Source: Anaerolineales bacterium
GTDB taxonomy: Bacteria > Chloroflexota > Anaerolineae > JAAEKA01
Length of the DNA: 64,000 nt
Direction of reading: 5' to 3'
Assembly (NCBI GenBank): GCA_020634615.1
Contig: JACKBI010000015.1
Coordinates: 101,184 to 165,183, forward strand
Shown: one piece after another, positions 1 through 8,288 of the stretch
Position numbering within the stretch: the stretch's first letter is position 1
How the letters are laid out: every line of letters begins with the position of its first letter
The notes under the pieces: generated by a model
Told to the model about the DNA's origin: nothing
The model's input: the letters and a program-made list of their open reading frames with translations, nothing else
The model's database searches: none
Position numbers and translations under genes: made by a program

Positions 1-119
1 CGGTACCACCCGACCGGGTTCGTGCTGAACAGTTGGTGGACGGCGATGCGTGCGTCCAGATTCGACGAGTCGCGATATTGGCTGTCCAGCAGAAAGCTCT
101 GGTCGGTGATGGACGGCAT
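1..119 (-). CDS. SAM-dependent methyltransferase, N-terminal fragment (cut by window edge)
   Basis: An ATG at 117-119 on the minus strand opens a frame that stays open to the window edge. It begins MPSITDQSFLLDSQYRDSSN and continues LDARIAVHQLFSTNPVGWY. This resembles the start of class I SAM methyltransferases, in which a short helix precedes the first beta strand and the glycine-rich SAM loop. The SAM loop itself lies outside the window, so the assignment rests on the N-terminus only. A hairpin at 144-168 separates it from the upstream CNNM gene. Confidence 0.55.
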   Translation of the reverse strand, partial: MPSITDQSFLLDSQYRDSSNLDARIAVHQLFSTNPVGWY

Positions 120-143
120 AGTGGTTTCTGGTCCGGCTTCGCC

Positions 144-168
144 AGGTGACAGCCACGATCTGTCACCT
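144..168. repeat. Hairpin AGGTGACAG / CTGTCACCT
   Basis: Nine-base perfect arms (144-152 and 160-168) flank a 7-nt loop. The same outer arms recur in the perfect palindrome at 14201-14235, so this looks like a dispersed repeat. It lies between two minus-strand genes and could also terminate transcription, although it lacks a long T run. Confidence 0.6.
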
Positions 169-178
169 TATTCACGGC

Positions 179-1582
179 CTACCCGTTGCTTTTGCCGTTC
201 TTGCGAGGGCGTTGCTTGCCCGGACGCGGCTCCTCGGGTGTCTGCTCAGCCGGGGCTGACTCGGGATCCGGTACTTCAGGCAGATGAACGAGGACGGTCT
301 GCACAGCCAACCCTTCCACGGCTTCCACCTCCAGCGTGACACCATCGATGGTTGCCGCATCGCCAGGCTGCGCCACGCGCCCCAACTCCGCCATCACCAT
401 GCCGCCGACGGTATCCACCTCGGGGTGCTCGATCTCCAACTCCAGCAACTGGTTCAACTCATCGATCAACAGGTCACCGCGCACCCTCACAAGAACCGGC
501 GACAGCCGCTCCAGCGGCGCGATCTCCTGGTCGAACTCGTCCAGAATCTCGCCCACCACCTCTTCGACCACATCTTCCAGCGTGATTAAGCCGGCTGTGC
601 CGCCATATTCGTCAAACACGATGACCAACTGGCGGCGCTCGCGACGGAAGCGGATCAGCATTTGATCGAGCGGCAGCGACTCAGGAACGTAGGCGACTGG
701 CCGAACAAGCTGGCGCAGGTCGAAAGGCTGGCGCTCGCGGTTGGCTTGCTGGCGCGCCAGTGTCTTGACATGCAGCATACCAACGATTTTGTCCAGGTCG
801 TTGTCGTATACCGGGTAGCGCGAGTGGCGCTCTTCGCACACGAAACTCAGAATCTCGTCTTCGGTTGCCGAAATGGGAATACCGACGATATGGTTGCGCG
901 GCGTCATGATCCGCCCAACAGTGCGCGCCCGCAGATCGAATATGTTCTCGATAAAGAGTTGCTCGCCCGGCTCGACCAGGCCGACCTCGGCGCTTTCGTC
1001 GACCAGGTATTCCAGCTCTTCTGCTGAAAAGAGACGCGCCTGCGCGCTTGCTGCGGGGATGCCCATCGCGCGCACCACCAGATTGCCGATCCCGTTGAAC
1101 AGCCAAATGATGGGGCCGAACAGCTTGCTGATGAACCCCATGGCGCGGTCCAGCCGCAGCACGGTCGGCTCGGCGTATTGGATGGCCAGCGACTTCGGCA
1201 CCATCTCGCCCAGGACGACATGCACATAGGTCAGCAGCCCGATGGCCAGGATAGTCGCCAGCGTGTGCGACAGCGGTTCTGACAGCGCACCCAGGCTGCT
1301 CAGCGGATGGAGCAGCCAGTCTGCAATGGTGTGCTCGCCATACATACCCAGCCCGAGGCTGGCAATGGTGATGCCGATCTGAGCTGTGGCCAGATAGCGG
1401 TTCTGGCTGTCCGGGTTCTTGAGAACCCGCAACACATGACGCGCCGGTTTGGATCCCCGCTCAGCCGCCTGAACCAGGCGCGTCTTGGGCACGGCGACGA
1501 TGGAGAACTCAGCCGCCACGAACAGGCCGTTGAGCAGGATCAGCAGGCTGATAATAGCGATTGGCAGCAGGTACTCGTTCAT
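179..1582 (-). CDS. CNNM/CorC (HlyC-type) membrane protein, CBS domains
   Basis: 467 aa. The N-terminal half is a DUF21/CNNM membrane domain (about residues 1-195). A CBS pair follows (about 205-330) with MTPRNHIVGIP and the FDEYGGTAGLITLEDVVEE motif typical of the family, then a CorC/HlyC C-terminal domain (about 345-430). The extreme C-terminus is a charged, proline-rich tail. Members are annotated as hemolysins but are better linked to magnesium/cobalt efflux; the substrate here is inferred. The start ATG overlaps the stop of the upstream paralogue as ATGA (1579-1582), indicating translational coupling. Confidence 0.93.
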   Translation of the reverse strand: MNEYLLPIAIISLLILLNGLFVAAEFSIVAVPKTRLVQAAERGSKPARHVLRVLKNPDSQNRYLATAQIGITIASLGLGMYGEHTIADWLLHPLSSLGALSEPLSHTLATILAIGLLTYVHVVLGEMVPKSLAIQYAEPTVLRLDRAMGFISKLFGPIIWLFNGIGNLVVRAMGIPAASAQARLFSAEELEYLVDESAEVGLVEPGEQLFIENIFDLRARTVGRIMTPRNHIVGIPISATEDEILSFVCEERHSRYPVYDNDLDKIVGMLHVKTLARQQANRERQPFDLRQLVRPVAYVPESLPLDQMLIRFRRERRQLVIVFDEYGGTAGLITLEDVVEEVVGEILDEFDQEIAPLERLSPVLVRVRGDLLIDELNQLLELEIEHPEVDTVGGMVMAELGRVAQPGDAATIDGVTLEVEAVEGLAVQTVLVHLPEVPDPESAPAEQTPEEPRPGKQRPRKNGKSNG

Positions 1583-2925
1583 TCGGCGGCCTCGCGCAGG
1601 ATTTCCACCTGATCAGGCGTGGCCGGCAGACTAACGGCCGCCACAGCCTTGCCCTCGATCCGCTCGACGCGCAGCGAGACGTCGCCGAACTCGACGATGT
1701 CGCCAACCTCGGCAACCCGCCCCAGTTCCGTCAGCACCAGCCCGCCGATGGTGTCAGCCTGATCAGTGGGCAGATTGAGTTCCAGCAGTTCGTTGAGATC
1801 GTGCACCAGCCAATCCCAGCGCACCAGAACCCGATTGCCGGGCAGTCCGCGGAACAGCGCCACCTCCTGATCAAACTCGTCCTGCACTTCGCCAAAGATC
1901 TCCTCGATCAGATCCTCCAGCGTCACGATACCGGCGGTGCCGCCGAATTCATCCAGCACGATGGCGACCTGGTAGCGCTTGTGTTGCAGGAGTGCAAACG
2001 CTTCGCCTGCGGTCATCGTCTCGGAAATGTTGAGCGCCGGCACCATGACCTGTCTGATGTCAACAGGCGGCGAGTCAGGATCGTGGCGCACCTGGTGGCG
2101 CAGGCAAAGCAGGTCTTTCAGATGCACCACCCCCAGAATGTTGTCGATCGACTGTTCGTAGAGCGGCAAGCGCGAAAAAGGCGAAGTCGCCAGCAGGCTG
2201 AACAACTCGTCGCACGGCCGCTCTACCGAAGCGGCCAGCACGCGCGTGCGCGGCACCATCAACTGACGCACGGTGGTGCGTCGCATCCACAGGGTGTTTT
2301 CGATCAGTCGCCGCTCCTGCACATCCAGTACACCGCCCTCACCGCTTTCCTCGACCAGAATGGCGATCTCTTCGGGCGAATGGACGTGGACGTGCTCAGT
2401 GGTGGGATCGACGCCAAACAGACGTAGCACCAGCCGGCCGCTGCCGTTGAACAGCCATCTGAGGGGGCTAAACAGGACCATCGACCAGCGCAACGGCAGC
2501 ACCGTCAGAAGCGCCAGTCGCTCAGGATATTGCACGCCGATGTTTTTCGGCACCAGTTCGCCAAAGATCACCTGGAAACCCGTCAGTACCAACAGGACAA
2601 TGGTTGCCGACAGAGACGCGGCCGCGGCCGGCGCCAGCCCTCCCAGATTCGTCAACCACGGCGCGATCACCGGTGACAGGGCTGCCTGCGCGTAAAAGCC
2701 CAGCACCAAGCTGGAGACGGTAATGCCGATCTGACAGGCTGCGATGTAGTCGTCGAGTCTGGAGGGATCTTCGACCACCGGCAAGACCATGCGGGCAAAC
2801 CGGTTGCCCTGGTCACTTAACTGCGACAGGCGTGACCGGCGGGAACTGAGGGTGGAGAATTCTGCCGCTACGTAGAGGGCATTGAAAAGCAGCAGTATGA
2901 TGATAACTGCGAATGTGACTAACAA
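1579..2925 (-). CDS. CNNM/CorC (HlyC-type) membrane protein, first of tandem pair
   Basis: 448 aa with the same architecture as the downstream gene: a DUF21 membrane domain, a CBS pair containing VPRTRVLAAS and LDEFGGTAGIVTLEDLIEE, and a CorC_HlyC domain. The start is TTG at 2925; a GGAG Shine-Dalgarno lies 7 nt upstream and no ATG fits. The pair resembles tandem CNNM genes of other bacteria, where two paralogues may form a heteromeric transporter; that is inference. It is transcribed from the minus-strand half of the divergent promoter at 2963-3015. Confidence 0.92.
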   Translation of the reverse strand: MLVTFAVIIILLLFNALYVAAEFSTLSSRRSRLSQLSDQGNRFARMVLPVVEDPSRLDDYIAACQIGITVSSLVLGFYAQAALSPVIAPWLTNLGGLAPAAAASLSATIVLLVLTGFQVIFGELVPKNIGVQYPERLALLTVLPLRWSMVLFSPLRWLFNGSGRLVLRLFGVDPTTEHVHVHSPEEIAILVEESGEGGVLDVQERRLIENTLWMRRTTVRQLMVPRTRVLAASVERPCDELFSLLATSPFSRLPLYEQSIDNILGVVHLKDLLCLRHQVRHDPDSPPVDIRQVMVPALNISETMTAGEAFALLQHKRYQVAIVLDEFGGTAGIVTLEDLIEEIFGEVQDEFDQEVALFRGLPGNRVLVRWDWLVHDLNELLELNLPTDQADTIGGLVLTELGRVAEVGDIVEFGDVSLRVERIEGKAVAAVSLPATPDQVEILREAAE

Positions 2926-2962
2926 GTACTAACTCCGCTGAACCGTCGATTTGTCGGGTGAT

Positions 2963-3015
2963 AGTATAAGCCAGATTGTGATCTGTTGACAACTCCAAAC
3001 GAGATGTGCTATGCT
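2963..3015. promoter_or_regulatory. Divergent back-to-back sigma70-like promoters sharing a -35 region
   Basis: Plus strand: TTGACA (2986-2991), 18-nt spacer, TATGCT (3010-3015). Minus strand: TTGTCA (2987-2992), 18-nt spacer, TATACT (2963-2968). The two -35 boxes overlap in the palindrome TTGACAA. The plus -10 box covers the ATG at 3011, which argues for the acyl-CoA dehydrogenase starting at 3038. Confidence 0.65.
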
Positions 3016-3037
3016 CGACCAGCCAGGAGGCACATCG

Positions 3038-4261
3038 ATGGATTTCTCACTGTCCGACGAACATTTGCGTGCACAGCAAATGGTACGAACATTTGCCCAG
3101 CGGGAAGTTGCGCCGATCATCAAGGAAGCTGATCGCAATCAGTCCATGCCACCGCACCTACTGCCGCGCATGGCCGAGCTGGGCATTCTCGGCATCTGCA
3201 TCCCTGAACGCTATGGCGGCCAGGGTTTCGATTATATCACCCTGGGGCTGGCCTGCGAGGAACTGGAGGCGGCTGATACGAGTCTGCGGACAGCCATGTC
3301 GGTTCACGTGGGACTGAACAGCCTGACGCTGCTGCAGTGGGGCAGCGAAACGCAGAAGCAGCGCTTTCTGGCGCCACAGGCGCGCGGCGAGAAGGTGGCG
3401 ATGTTTGGCCTGACCGAAGCAGGCGCAGGCAGTGACGTGGCTGCCATGGCTTCCACTGCCCGTCGCGACGGAGCGGAGTACGTCGTCAACGGCGAGAAGA
3501 TGTGGATCTCGCTGGCCAGCCTGGCCCATCACATCCTCTGGTTCGCGCGCACCAATCCGGAGCGCTCCGATCCGCACGAACAGCTTTCGGCCTTCATCAT
3601 TGAGACCGACCGGCCCGGCGTCACCCGCGGCGACATCCACGGCAAACTGGGCCTGCGCGCTGGCTCCACCGGCTGGGTGCATTGTCAGGATGTGCGTGTG
3701 CCGGCCGAGAACCGGCTGGGCGAGGAGGGCGAGGGGTTCAGGATCGCGATGTCGGCGCTGGACAACGGCCGTTACACGGTGGCCGCCGGGGCAACTGGGT
3801 TGATCCGCGCCGCGCTGGAGGCCAGCGTCAAGTACGCCAAAGAACGCAAGACCTTCGGTCGCGAGATTGGTCGTCACCAGTTGGTGCAACAGAAAATCGC
3901 GCGCATGTCCCGTGACTACGAGCTGGCCCGGCTGGCTTATCTGCAAGTGGGCTGGATGAAGAACCAGGGGCTGCGCAACACCAGGGAAGTATCACTGGCC
4001 AAGTGGTTCGCAACCGACGCATCCTTTGATGCGGCCAATGAGGCGGTACAAGTCCACGGCTCCTACGGCTACAGCGACGAGTACGATGTGGAGCGCTACC
4101 TGCGCAATTCAAAAGCGGCGGTGATCTACGAAGGGACCAGCGAGATCCACCAGTTGATGCAAGCCGGCTATGCGCTGGGCTACCGCCAAGATGGCGACCT
4201 GCGCTGTGAACTGCCGACCTACGATCCGCAGGTGTGGCAGGGGGAGAGCGGTGACCAGTGA
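3038..4261 (+). CDS. Acyl-CoA dehydrogenase
   Basis: 407 aa FAD enzyme of fatty-acid or branched-chain acyl-CoA oxidation. It has the N-terminal helical domain, the FAD-contacting FGLTEAGAGSD strand region, and the C-terminal domain with IYEGTSEIHQL. In this motif Glu365 aligns with the catalytic base of medium-chain acyl-CoA dehydrogenase. The start MDFSLSDEHLR is chosen because AGGAGG lies 8 nt upstream; the ATG at 3011 overlaps the promoter. The stop codon lies inside a dispersed repeat, so the last residues (SGDQ) are repeat-encoded. The chain-length substrate cannot be read from the sequence. Confidence 0.95.
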   Translation: MDFSLSDEHLRAQQMVRTFAQREVAPIIKEADRNQSMPPHLLPRMAELGILGICIPERYGGQGFDYITLGLACEELEAADTSLRTAMSVHVGLNSLTLLQWGSETQKQRFLAPQARGEKVAMFGLTEAGAGSDVAAMASTARRDGAEYVVNGEKMWISLASLAHHILWFARTNPERSDPHEQLSAFIIETDRPGVTRGDIHGKLGLRAGSTGWVHCQDVRVPAENRLGEEGEGFRIAMSALDNGRYTVAAGATGLIRAALEASVKYAKERKTFGREIGRHQLVQQKIARMSRDYELARLAYLQVGWMKNQGLRNTREVSLAKWFATDASFDAANEAVQVHGSYGYSDEYDVERYLRNSKAAVIYEGTSEIHQLMQAGYALGYRQDGDLRCELPTYDPQVWQGESGDQ

Positions 4262-4338
4262 CCAGTAATCAGTAACCAGTGATCGGTCAGGGGCAAAGCC
4301 ACCGTCTACTGACTACTGACTACTGATAACTGATTACC
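4251..4338. repeat. Dispersed CAGTGATCAGT-type inverted-arm repeat, copy 1
   Basis: The left arm holds several degenerate units of the form GTGACCAGT / AATCAGT. The right arm (about 4310-4338) holds the complementary ACTGACT/ACTGATT units, so the RNA could fold into a long imperfect hairpin. Related copies are at 18304-18411 and 28572-28672. It lies between convergent genes and supplies the stop codon of the acyl-CoA dehydrogenase. Confidence 0.75.
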
Positions 4339-4340
4339 GT

Positions 4341-5183
4341 TCACCGCGGCTTGCGCGCCACGAAGAGCTCGCCGCCGCCGGAGTCCCAGATTTCCTCGTC
4401 CGCTTCGATGATCAACTCCGGGGTGAAACCAACTTCGGCCAGCAGACGCAGCCACGTGTCGCGGCTGAACAGCCCCACCACGTGCCGGTCGTGGATCGCA
4501 CGCGCCGAGCCGTCGCCCTCCAGCAGCAAATACGCCATGTCCATGACAAAGTGCGTGTCAGTCGGATCCGGATCGTGGACCCACTCGACGTAGCGCAGCG
4601 CGCGTCCGCTGCCGTCGGCTGCATCATGCCCGCCGTGGTCGGTGTATGGACGATAGCTTTCGCGCGTCTCGTCGGGGCAGAACAACGCCACGCCACCCGG
4701 CTTGGTATGCACAAACGCTGTGACCATCGCCTGGCGCAGGTCTTCTTCGCTGGTCAGATATGCCACCGCGTCATGCACGAAGACGGCGTCGAACTGGCGG
4801 CCAAGGCTCACCGTGCGCATGTCACCCTGGACGTGTTCGCACTCGGGATTGAGCGCGCGGCTGACCGCCAGCATGGGCGGGGAAAGATCGACCAGCGTCA
4901 GTTGGAAGTGCGCTTTGAGGTGTGAGGCGTTGTTGCCGCCGCCGCTGCCCAATTCCAGCACCTCGACCGGCGGCTGTTTACAGGCGTTCACCAGCGTGCG
5001 ATGATAGACGGCCGCCTCACCGGCGTAGTCGTCCGGCGAGGACAGGATCGGCCACCAGTCGGCCAGTTCAAAGTAAAGCGAAGGCAGCGAGTAGTACTCG
5101 CTCTTGAAGTCAGCGGCGCGTTCCATCTCCAGGTATTCCTGCGGCGTCAGCATGGCTTTGCGCGCTGCGGTCATCGTCGTCAT
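4341..5183 (-). CDS. SAM methyltransferase with a Uma2-like N-terminal graft
   Basis: 280 aa. From about residue 32 it is a class I SAM methyltransferase: YFELADWWPILSSPDDY, the SAM loop VLELGSGGGNN, VDLSPPMLAVS and VHDAVAYL. The first 30 residues (LTPQEYLEMERAADFKSEYY) instead match the beginning of Uma2-family (DUF820) endonucleases, which normally continue with NGE; here the sequence switches to methyltransferase. This looks like an in-frame fusion in which a Uma2 start replaced the native one. It follows the OsmC gene by 18 nt, probably as one transcript. The methyl acceptor is unknown. Confidence 0.9.
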   Translation of the reverse strand: MTTMTAARKAMLTPQEYLEMERAADFKSEYYSLPSLYFELADWWPILSSPDDYAGEAAVYHRTLVNACKQPPVEVLELGSGGGNNASHLKAHFQLTLVDLSPPMLAVSRALNPECEHVQGDMRTVSLGRQFDAVFVHDAVAYLTSEEDLRQAMVTAFVHTKPGGVALFCPDETRESYRPYTDHGGHDAADGSGRALRYVEWVHDPDPTDTHFVMDMAYLLLEGDGSARAIHDRHVVGLFSRDTWLRLLAEVGFTPELIIEADEEIWDSGGGELFVARKPR

Positions 5184-5201
5184 CTCCTCCCGCGTAGCAG
5201 G

Positions 5202-5621
5202 TCAGTCGTCCTCGATGATCTGATAGCAGGTGATGATCTCAGCTCCCGGCCGGATCGTCGCGGCCACTGAGCAATACTTGGTCTCCGACAGGTGAATGGC
5301 CTGCGCGACGTCCTTCTCTTTCAGCCCCTTGCCACGCAAAACGTACTCCATGGTGATGCGGACAAAGGGCCACGGCGATTCGGCAGCGTTTTCGCCCGAC
5401 ACGTTGACCTGCAGGCCAGTCATGCGGGAACGCTTCTTGGCCAGAATGCCGACCACATCGTAGGCCGAACAGGAAGCCAGACTCAGCAGCAAGAGCTGTG
5501 AAGGGGCCATACCTGTGCCGTTCTCCTCGTCCTGTGCCGAGATAACGACAGAATGCTTGGAATCATCGGTGCCAACGAATTGTTTGTTCTGTACCCAGGT
5601 CAGGGTGACGTCTTTAGTCAT
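5202..5621 (-). CDS. OsmC/Ohr-family peroxide-detoxification protein
   Basis: 139 aa, the usual OsmC length. It contains the two redox cysteines of the family, Cys51 in LASCSAYDVV and Cys117 in TKYCSVAAT, plus an extra Cys132. OsmC-fold proteins reduce organic peroxides in the cytoplasm using thiols. The gene is the first of a likely two-gene unit with the chimeric methyltransferase. Confidence 0.93.
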   Translation of the reverse strand: MTKDVTLTWVQNKQFVGTDDSKHSVVISAQDEENGTGMAPSQLLLLSLASCSAYDVVGILAKKRSRMTGLQVNVSGENAAESPWPFVRITMEYVLRGKGLKEKDVAQAIHLSETKYCSVAATIRPGAEIITCYQIIEDD

Positions 5622-5638
5622 GGTGGTTCTTTCGTTCG

Positions 5639-5842
5639 GTAGTTTAGTAGTGCGCTAGTTCGCAGGCGCAATCGTGCGCCAGTGCTTTGATGCAGAATGC
5701 AGGCAAAAGGTTATCACAACCATGTGCGTCGGAGTGACTATTGTCGCACCCGGCAGGTCATCACCACGTCGCCTGCCATGCAAATCAACGACCATCGCAC
5801 CAACGCACCCCCAAACTACCGCACCACCGAACTAACGCACTA
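5639..5842. repeat. Inverted-arm repeat with TAGTGCG(T/C)TAGTTCG units
   Basis: The left arm (5639-5662) carries TAGTAGTGCGCTAGTTCG. The right side (about 5790-5842) carries the reverse-complement units CGAACTAACGCACTA and related CACCAACGCAC. The right arm contains the stop codon (TAG, 5840-5842 on the minus strand) of the acyl-CoA synthetase gene, mirroring the other repeat families here. No gene was seen in the 178 bases between the arms. Confidence 0.5.
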
Positions 5843-7408
5843 TTCCTGGTCCACCAACTCGCGCTTGAGGATTTTGCCGGTGGCGGTCATCGGCAGAGCG
5901 GAGCGGAACTCGATATAGCGCGGGTATTTGTAAGCTGCCAGGCCCTCGCGGGCGAAGGACATGATCTCGTCCACGGTCGCCGTTTCGCCCGGCTTGAGAA
6001 CGACGTAGGCCTTGATCTCCTCGCCCATCTTGTCATCGGGCACGCCCTTGACGGCAACCAGCGACACCTTGGGATGGGTCATCAGGTATTCCTCGACCTC
6101 GCGCGGATAGACGTTGAACCCACCGCGGATGATCATCTCCTTCAGCCGGTCGACGATGTAGAAATAGCCGTCGGCGTCGATCTTGCCCATATCGCCGCTG
6201 TGGAACCAGTCGTCGCGTATCACCTCGGCGGTCGCGTCGGGGCGCTTGTAGTAGCCTTTCATCAGTTGGTGACCGCGGATGACAACCTCGCCCACTTCTT
6301 CAGGCCCCAGCGCGGCATGGCTGTCACTGGCCGGATCAACAATGCGCATGTCCGTCAGCCAGATCGGCTGGCCGATGGAGCCGACCTTGCGCGGCCGGTC
6401 GAGCTGGTTGAAACAGGCTACCGGCGACGTCTCGCTCAACCCGTAGCCCTCAAGAATCGGCACGTCGAAGCGCTCCTCGAAGTTGCGCAGCAGCTCCACC
6501 GGCAGCGCCGAGCCGCCGCTGACCGCGATGCGCAGGGTGCTGCGAATCAGGTCGAGATCGAACTTCTCTGCGTCGGGGTAGCTCAGGAGGCCCCAATACA
6601 TCGTTGGTACGCCCGCAAATACCGTGACGCCGTCGCGTTGCATGATGCCCAGCACAGCATCGGCGGCAAAGCGCGGCAGCAAGGTGATGGTTGCGCCGGA
6701 GCAAAAACCGGTATTCATGAGCACCGTCTGGCCAAAGGAGTGGAACAGCGGCAGCACCACCAGGCAGACGTCGTCCTTGTTCATCTGGATCATATCGCGC
6801 GTGGCTACCGCGTTCATGACCATGTTGCTGTGGGTCAATTCCGCACCCTTGGGGCTGCCCGTGGTGCCGGAGGTGTAAAGGATCACTGCCGTCTCGTCGG
6901 GCATCGTCTGCACCGTGTCGAAGACCGGCGACTGGCCGGCCATGACGCGGCCCAACGTCGTCACGCCCTCGCCTTCCACCGGCGAAGCCGCGGTTGGATC
7001 AGCCGTGGCCACGATGAGGTGGCGGCAGTCGGGAGCCTGCTGAAACCCCTCCAGCGCCATCTGCGCCATGGGCAGTTCAGGCGTGCCCTGGAAGACGATC
7101 AGCGCGACCGCATCACTGTCTTTGAGGTGATAGGCGATCTCGCGTCCTTTGAACAGCACGTTGAACGGCACCACAGTCGCGCCCAGCTTCAGAATGGCGT
7201 AGTAGGCGATGGGAAAGTAAGGGATGTTGAGGCACGACAGCGCGACCTTGTCGCCGCGCTGCACGCCAAGTTGGCGCAGCCCGTTGGCCAGTTGGTTAGC
7301 TGCGCCGTTGACCTGGGCATAATTGAGCTTGGTGTCGTTGAAGATCACGGCAGGCTGAGCCGGGTTGGCCTGAGCGCTGGACTCCAGCAGCATCGCTAGG
7401 TTGAGCAT
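5840..7408 (-). CDS. Acyl-CoA synthetase (AMP-forming, FadD-like)
   Basis: 522 aa ANL-superfamily ligase that activates a carboxylic acid to an acyl-AMP and then an acyl-CoA. Motifs are the phosphate loop YTSGTTGSPKGAEL (about residue 171), GYGLSETSPV, the hinge YFYIVDRLKEMIIRGG and the C-terminal TGKILKREL with catalytic Lys512. The start ATG is preceded by GGAGG at 6 nt. Its substrate is probably a long-chain fatty acid by overall similarity, which fits the nearby acyl-CoA dehydrogenase. The stop codon lies in a repeat arm. Confidence 0.94.
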   Translation of the reverse strand: MLNLAMLLESSAQANPAQPAVIFNDTKLNYAQVNGAANQLANGLRQLGVQRGDKVALSCLNIPYFPIAYYAILKLGATVVPFNVLFKGREIAYHLKDSDAVALIVFQGTPELPMAQMALEGFQQAPDCRHLIVATADPTAASPVEGEGVTTLGRVMAGQSPVFDTVQTMPDETAVILYTSGTTGSPKGAELTHSNMVMNAVATRDMIQMNKDDVCLVVLPLFHSFGQTVLMNTGFCSGATITLLPRFAADAVLGIMQRDGVTVFAGVPTMYWGLLSYPDAEKFDLDLIRSTLRIAVSGGSALPVELLRNFEERFDVPILEGYGLSETSPVACFNQLDRPRKVGSIGQPIWLTDMRIVDPASDSHAALGPEEVGEVVIRGHQLMKGYYKRPDATAEVIRDDWFHSGDMGKIDADGYFYIVDRLKEMIIRGGFNVYPREVEEYLMTHPKVSLVAVKGVPDDKMGEEIKAYVVLKPGETATVDEIMSFAREGLAAYKYPRYIEFRSALPMTATGKILKRELVDQE

Positions 7409-7530
7409 GGTGTACCTCCAAAGAGTGGGTGTGGGTTGGCCGATGGGCCTATCTTAGCGTAGGAATGAGGGGATGGCAAATGATAGGGAGGGGAGGAAAA
7501 GGAGGAAAAAGGGGGAAAGGGGGGTCAAGA

Positions 7531-7614
7531 GACTTCGGAAGTCGCCGGTTGTGTACACATCTACATTTGCAACGAGAACGACCAGTCCGCGACGTGCTGG
7601 CGACTTCCGAAGTA
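7531..7614. repeat. 84-bp palindrome-ended dispersed element, copy 1
   Basis: It begins GACTTCGGAAGTCGCC and ends GGCGACTTCCGAAGT. Each end is itself a 13-bp near-palindrome and the two ends are inverted relative to each other. The core differs from the other copies at 22223, 37557 and 41466. It lies upstream of both flanking genes. The right end has one mismatch. Confidence 0.85.
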
Positions 7615-7632
7615 TGAGGGGCGGCATCCGGT

Positions 7633-7661
7633 TTGACAGGCGGACATGGGCGGGATACACT
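7633..7661 (+). promoter_or_regulatory. Sigma70-like promoter for the small membrane protein
   Basis: TTGACA (7633-7638), 17-nt spacer, TACACT (7656-7661). The next plus-strand gene starts at 7809, giving a leader of about 140 nt that includes the GC-rich inverted repeat at 7710-7765. Confidence 0.6.
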
Positions 7662-7709
7662 GGCTACACCACGCTTCACGACCAGGAGTCGTAACTACTC
7701 ACCCGTCTT

Positions 7710-7765
7710 TCCCGCGGAGGCGGGAATCCACGCTTCACGAGCACCAGACTCCCGCCTCCGCGGGA
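7710..7765. repeat. GC-rich inverted repeat in the leader
   Basis: TCCCGCGGAGGCGGGA (7710-7725) is matched by its reverse complement at 7750-7765. It could fold into a 16-bp stem in the 5' leader of the gene at 7809. It resembles a common intergenic bacterial palindrome and need not be regulatory. Confidence 0.7.
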
Positions 7766-7808
7766 GTGACGTAACGATAAAGGCTGAGTAGCAACCAGGA
7801 GTCACTCA

Positions 7809-8225
7809 ATGCCGCTTGCTGTTATCCACGACCGACTTGCTGTTTCCGCTGTCCTCTTTGCCGGGGTTTGCGCCGTCTGGGGCTTCATCAACTACCTTCG
7901 CGGGCAGGACATGACCAGCGGCTACTGGGGTGCTCTGGTGATCTGCGAAATCCTGATGATTGTCCAGGCCCTCTTTGGGATCATCCTCGCCATCGAGGGC
8001 AACCACCCACCGCGCGCGATCGTCCACTACCTCTACGGCATCAGCGCGGTCATCTCGCTGCCGGCAGTCTATGTCTTCACCGGTGGGCGGGACACACGAC
8101 GCGAGAGCCTGCTCTACGCGGTTGTCAGCCTCTGGCTCTTCGGCCTGGCGATCCGCGGCATCACCACCGGCTCGGAGCAGGAGACGGTGGCAATGGTACT
8201 GCGTTCGATTGTTGGGTTGATTTAG
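7809..8225 (+). CDS. Small four-helix membrane protein, unknown function
   Basis: 138 aa with four predicted hydrophobic segments (about residues 10-28, 42-62, 72-91 and 102-120). The loops are short and contain conserved-looking His/Arg residues (VIHDR at the start, NHPPRAIVHYLYG in the middle). I do not recognise the family with certainty. An AGGAG 8 nt upstream of the ATG, a strong promoter and a clean terminator support a real single-gene transcript. Confidence 0.8.
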   Translation: MPLAVIHDRLAVSAVLFAGVCAVWGFINYLRGQDMTSGYWGALVICEILMIVQALFGIILAIEGNHPPRAIVHYLYGISAVISLPAVYVFTGGRDTRRESLLYAVVSLWLFGLAIRGITTGSEQETVAMVLRSIVGLI

Positions 8226-8239
8226 GACGCGTCTACGAG

Positions 8240-8288
8240 AAAGCCAGGGCCTCCCTGCTGTTGGACGGCAGGGAGGCCCTGGCTTTTT
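8240..8288 (+). terminator. Rho-independent terminator
   Basis: A 19-bp perfect stem (8240-8258 with 8268-8286), 9-nt loop and TTTTT tail, 15 nt after the stop of the membrane-protein gene. A degenerate copy is found near 9698-9735 as part of a segmental duplication. The A-rich left flank lets it work for the minus strand too. Confidence 0.9.

Larger units (their letters stand above)
7409..7808. other. 400-bp intergenic region packed with repeats and a promoter
   Basis: No gene is seen. In order it holds: a polypurine run (about 7484-7526) of the kind found at 36759, 38811 and 39547; an 84-bp palindrome-ended element (7531-7614); a strong promoter (7633-7661); and an inverted repeat with CCCGCGGAGGCGGG arms (7710-7765). 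A short direct repeat CACGCTTCACGA occurs at about 7670 and 7730. Confidence 0.7.

Noticed and set aside
5741..7399. Long plus-strand open frame opposite the acyl-CoA synthetase
   Set aside because: Antisense shadow of a gene with all ANL motifs; no protein-like pattern.
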